Below are positions 17,845 to 17,910 of a stretch of 17,910 nucleotides of DNA, one piece after another (positions within the stretch are counted from its first letter, which is position 1; each line of letters starts with the position of its first letter). The DNA comes from DASPXY01 sp038227745 (lineage in GTDB: Bacteria; Planctomycetota; Planctomycetia; Gemmatales; Gemmataceae). The notes beneath the pieces are model-generated. The model was not told the DNA's origin, ran no database searches, and saw only the letters and a list, made by a program, of their open reading frames with translations. The stretch spans positions 1-17,910 of the forward strand of contig JBBRPS010000099.1 of the NCBI GenBank assembly GCA_038227745.1. The letters run 5' to 3'. The translations under genes and the position numbers were made by a program.

Positions 17845-17910
17845 CAATACCGTTTGCTATGTTATAACGACTGCTTCTGCAAAGGTTTTCAGCAACGGGG
17901 GCAGGTGGCG

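Noticed and set aside
17840..17868. Promoter near the right edge (TATAAC at 17863-17868)
   Set aside because: No -35 at a usable distance and no downstream gene visible within the window.

Overview
The window is GC-rich, densely coding DNA that looks like a planctomycete of the Gemmata type. The signs are CxxC...CxxC zinc-ribbon leaders on two adjacent genes, one of them joined through a membrane segment to a beta-propeller; a GT87-type membrane glycosyltransferase; a MoxR ATPase and VWA pair; and strong codon bias giving long antisense shadow ORFs. The taxonomic call is inference. I see no tRNA, rRNA, CRISPR array or insertion sequence.

Layout, left to right. (1) 48-2099, plus strand: a 67-aa zinc-ribbon protein, then a zinc-ribbon/transmembrane/WD40-like protein. 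(2) 2245-3552, plus: GT87-like membrane glycosyltransferase, convergent with a BCS1-like AAA ATPase (3572-4591, minus). (3) 4795-9171, plus, divergent from the ATPase: aconitase A carrying a 517-aa intein with a LAGLIDADG homing endonuclease. The intein sits directly before the last Fe-S cluster cysteine. (4) 9588-14629, minus: an operon with a MoxR-type AAA+ ATPase first and a VWA (MIDAS) protein last. Between them are two copies of an overlapping gene pair, a DUF433-like antitoxin-type protein followed by a PIN-like (DUF5615-like) protein. A remnant between the pairs (5' end of the VWA gene fused to the 3' end of moxR) shows that an approximately 1.07-kb segment was tandemly duplicated. (5) 14828-15511, minus: LmbE/PIG-L deacetylase of BshB1 type. 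(6) 15924-16289, plus: small winged-helix protein. (7) 16471-17766, plus: ArgA-type N-acetylglutamate synthase (amino-acid-kinase fold plus GNAT domain).

Six long inverted repeats punctuate the window (2106-2167, 3501-3558, 9164-9221, 14752-14810, 16296-16397, 17776-17844). Each lies at, or within about 20 nt of, the stop codon of a gene. They fall into four sequence families. In most, each arm is itself a small palindrome. Two overlap the end of a gene and supply its stop codon. They look like dispersed intergenic elements serving as 3'-end or terminator structures without a U-tract.

The strongest candidates for something undescribed are the MoxR / (DUF433-PIN-like)x2 / VWA operon with its conserved flanks and divergent core, the intein placed at the catalytic cluster of aconitase, and the nested-palindrome 3' elements.
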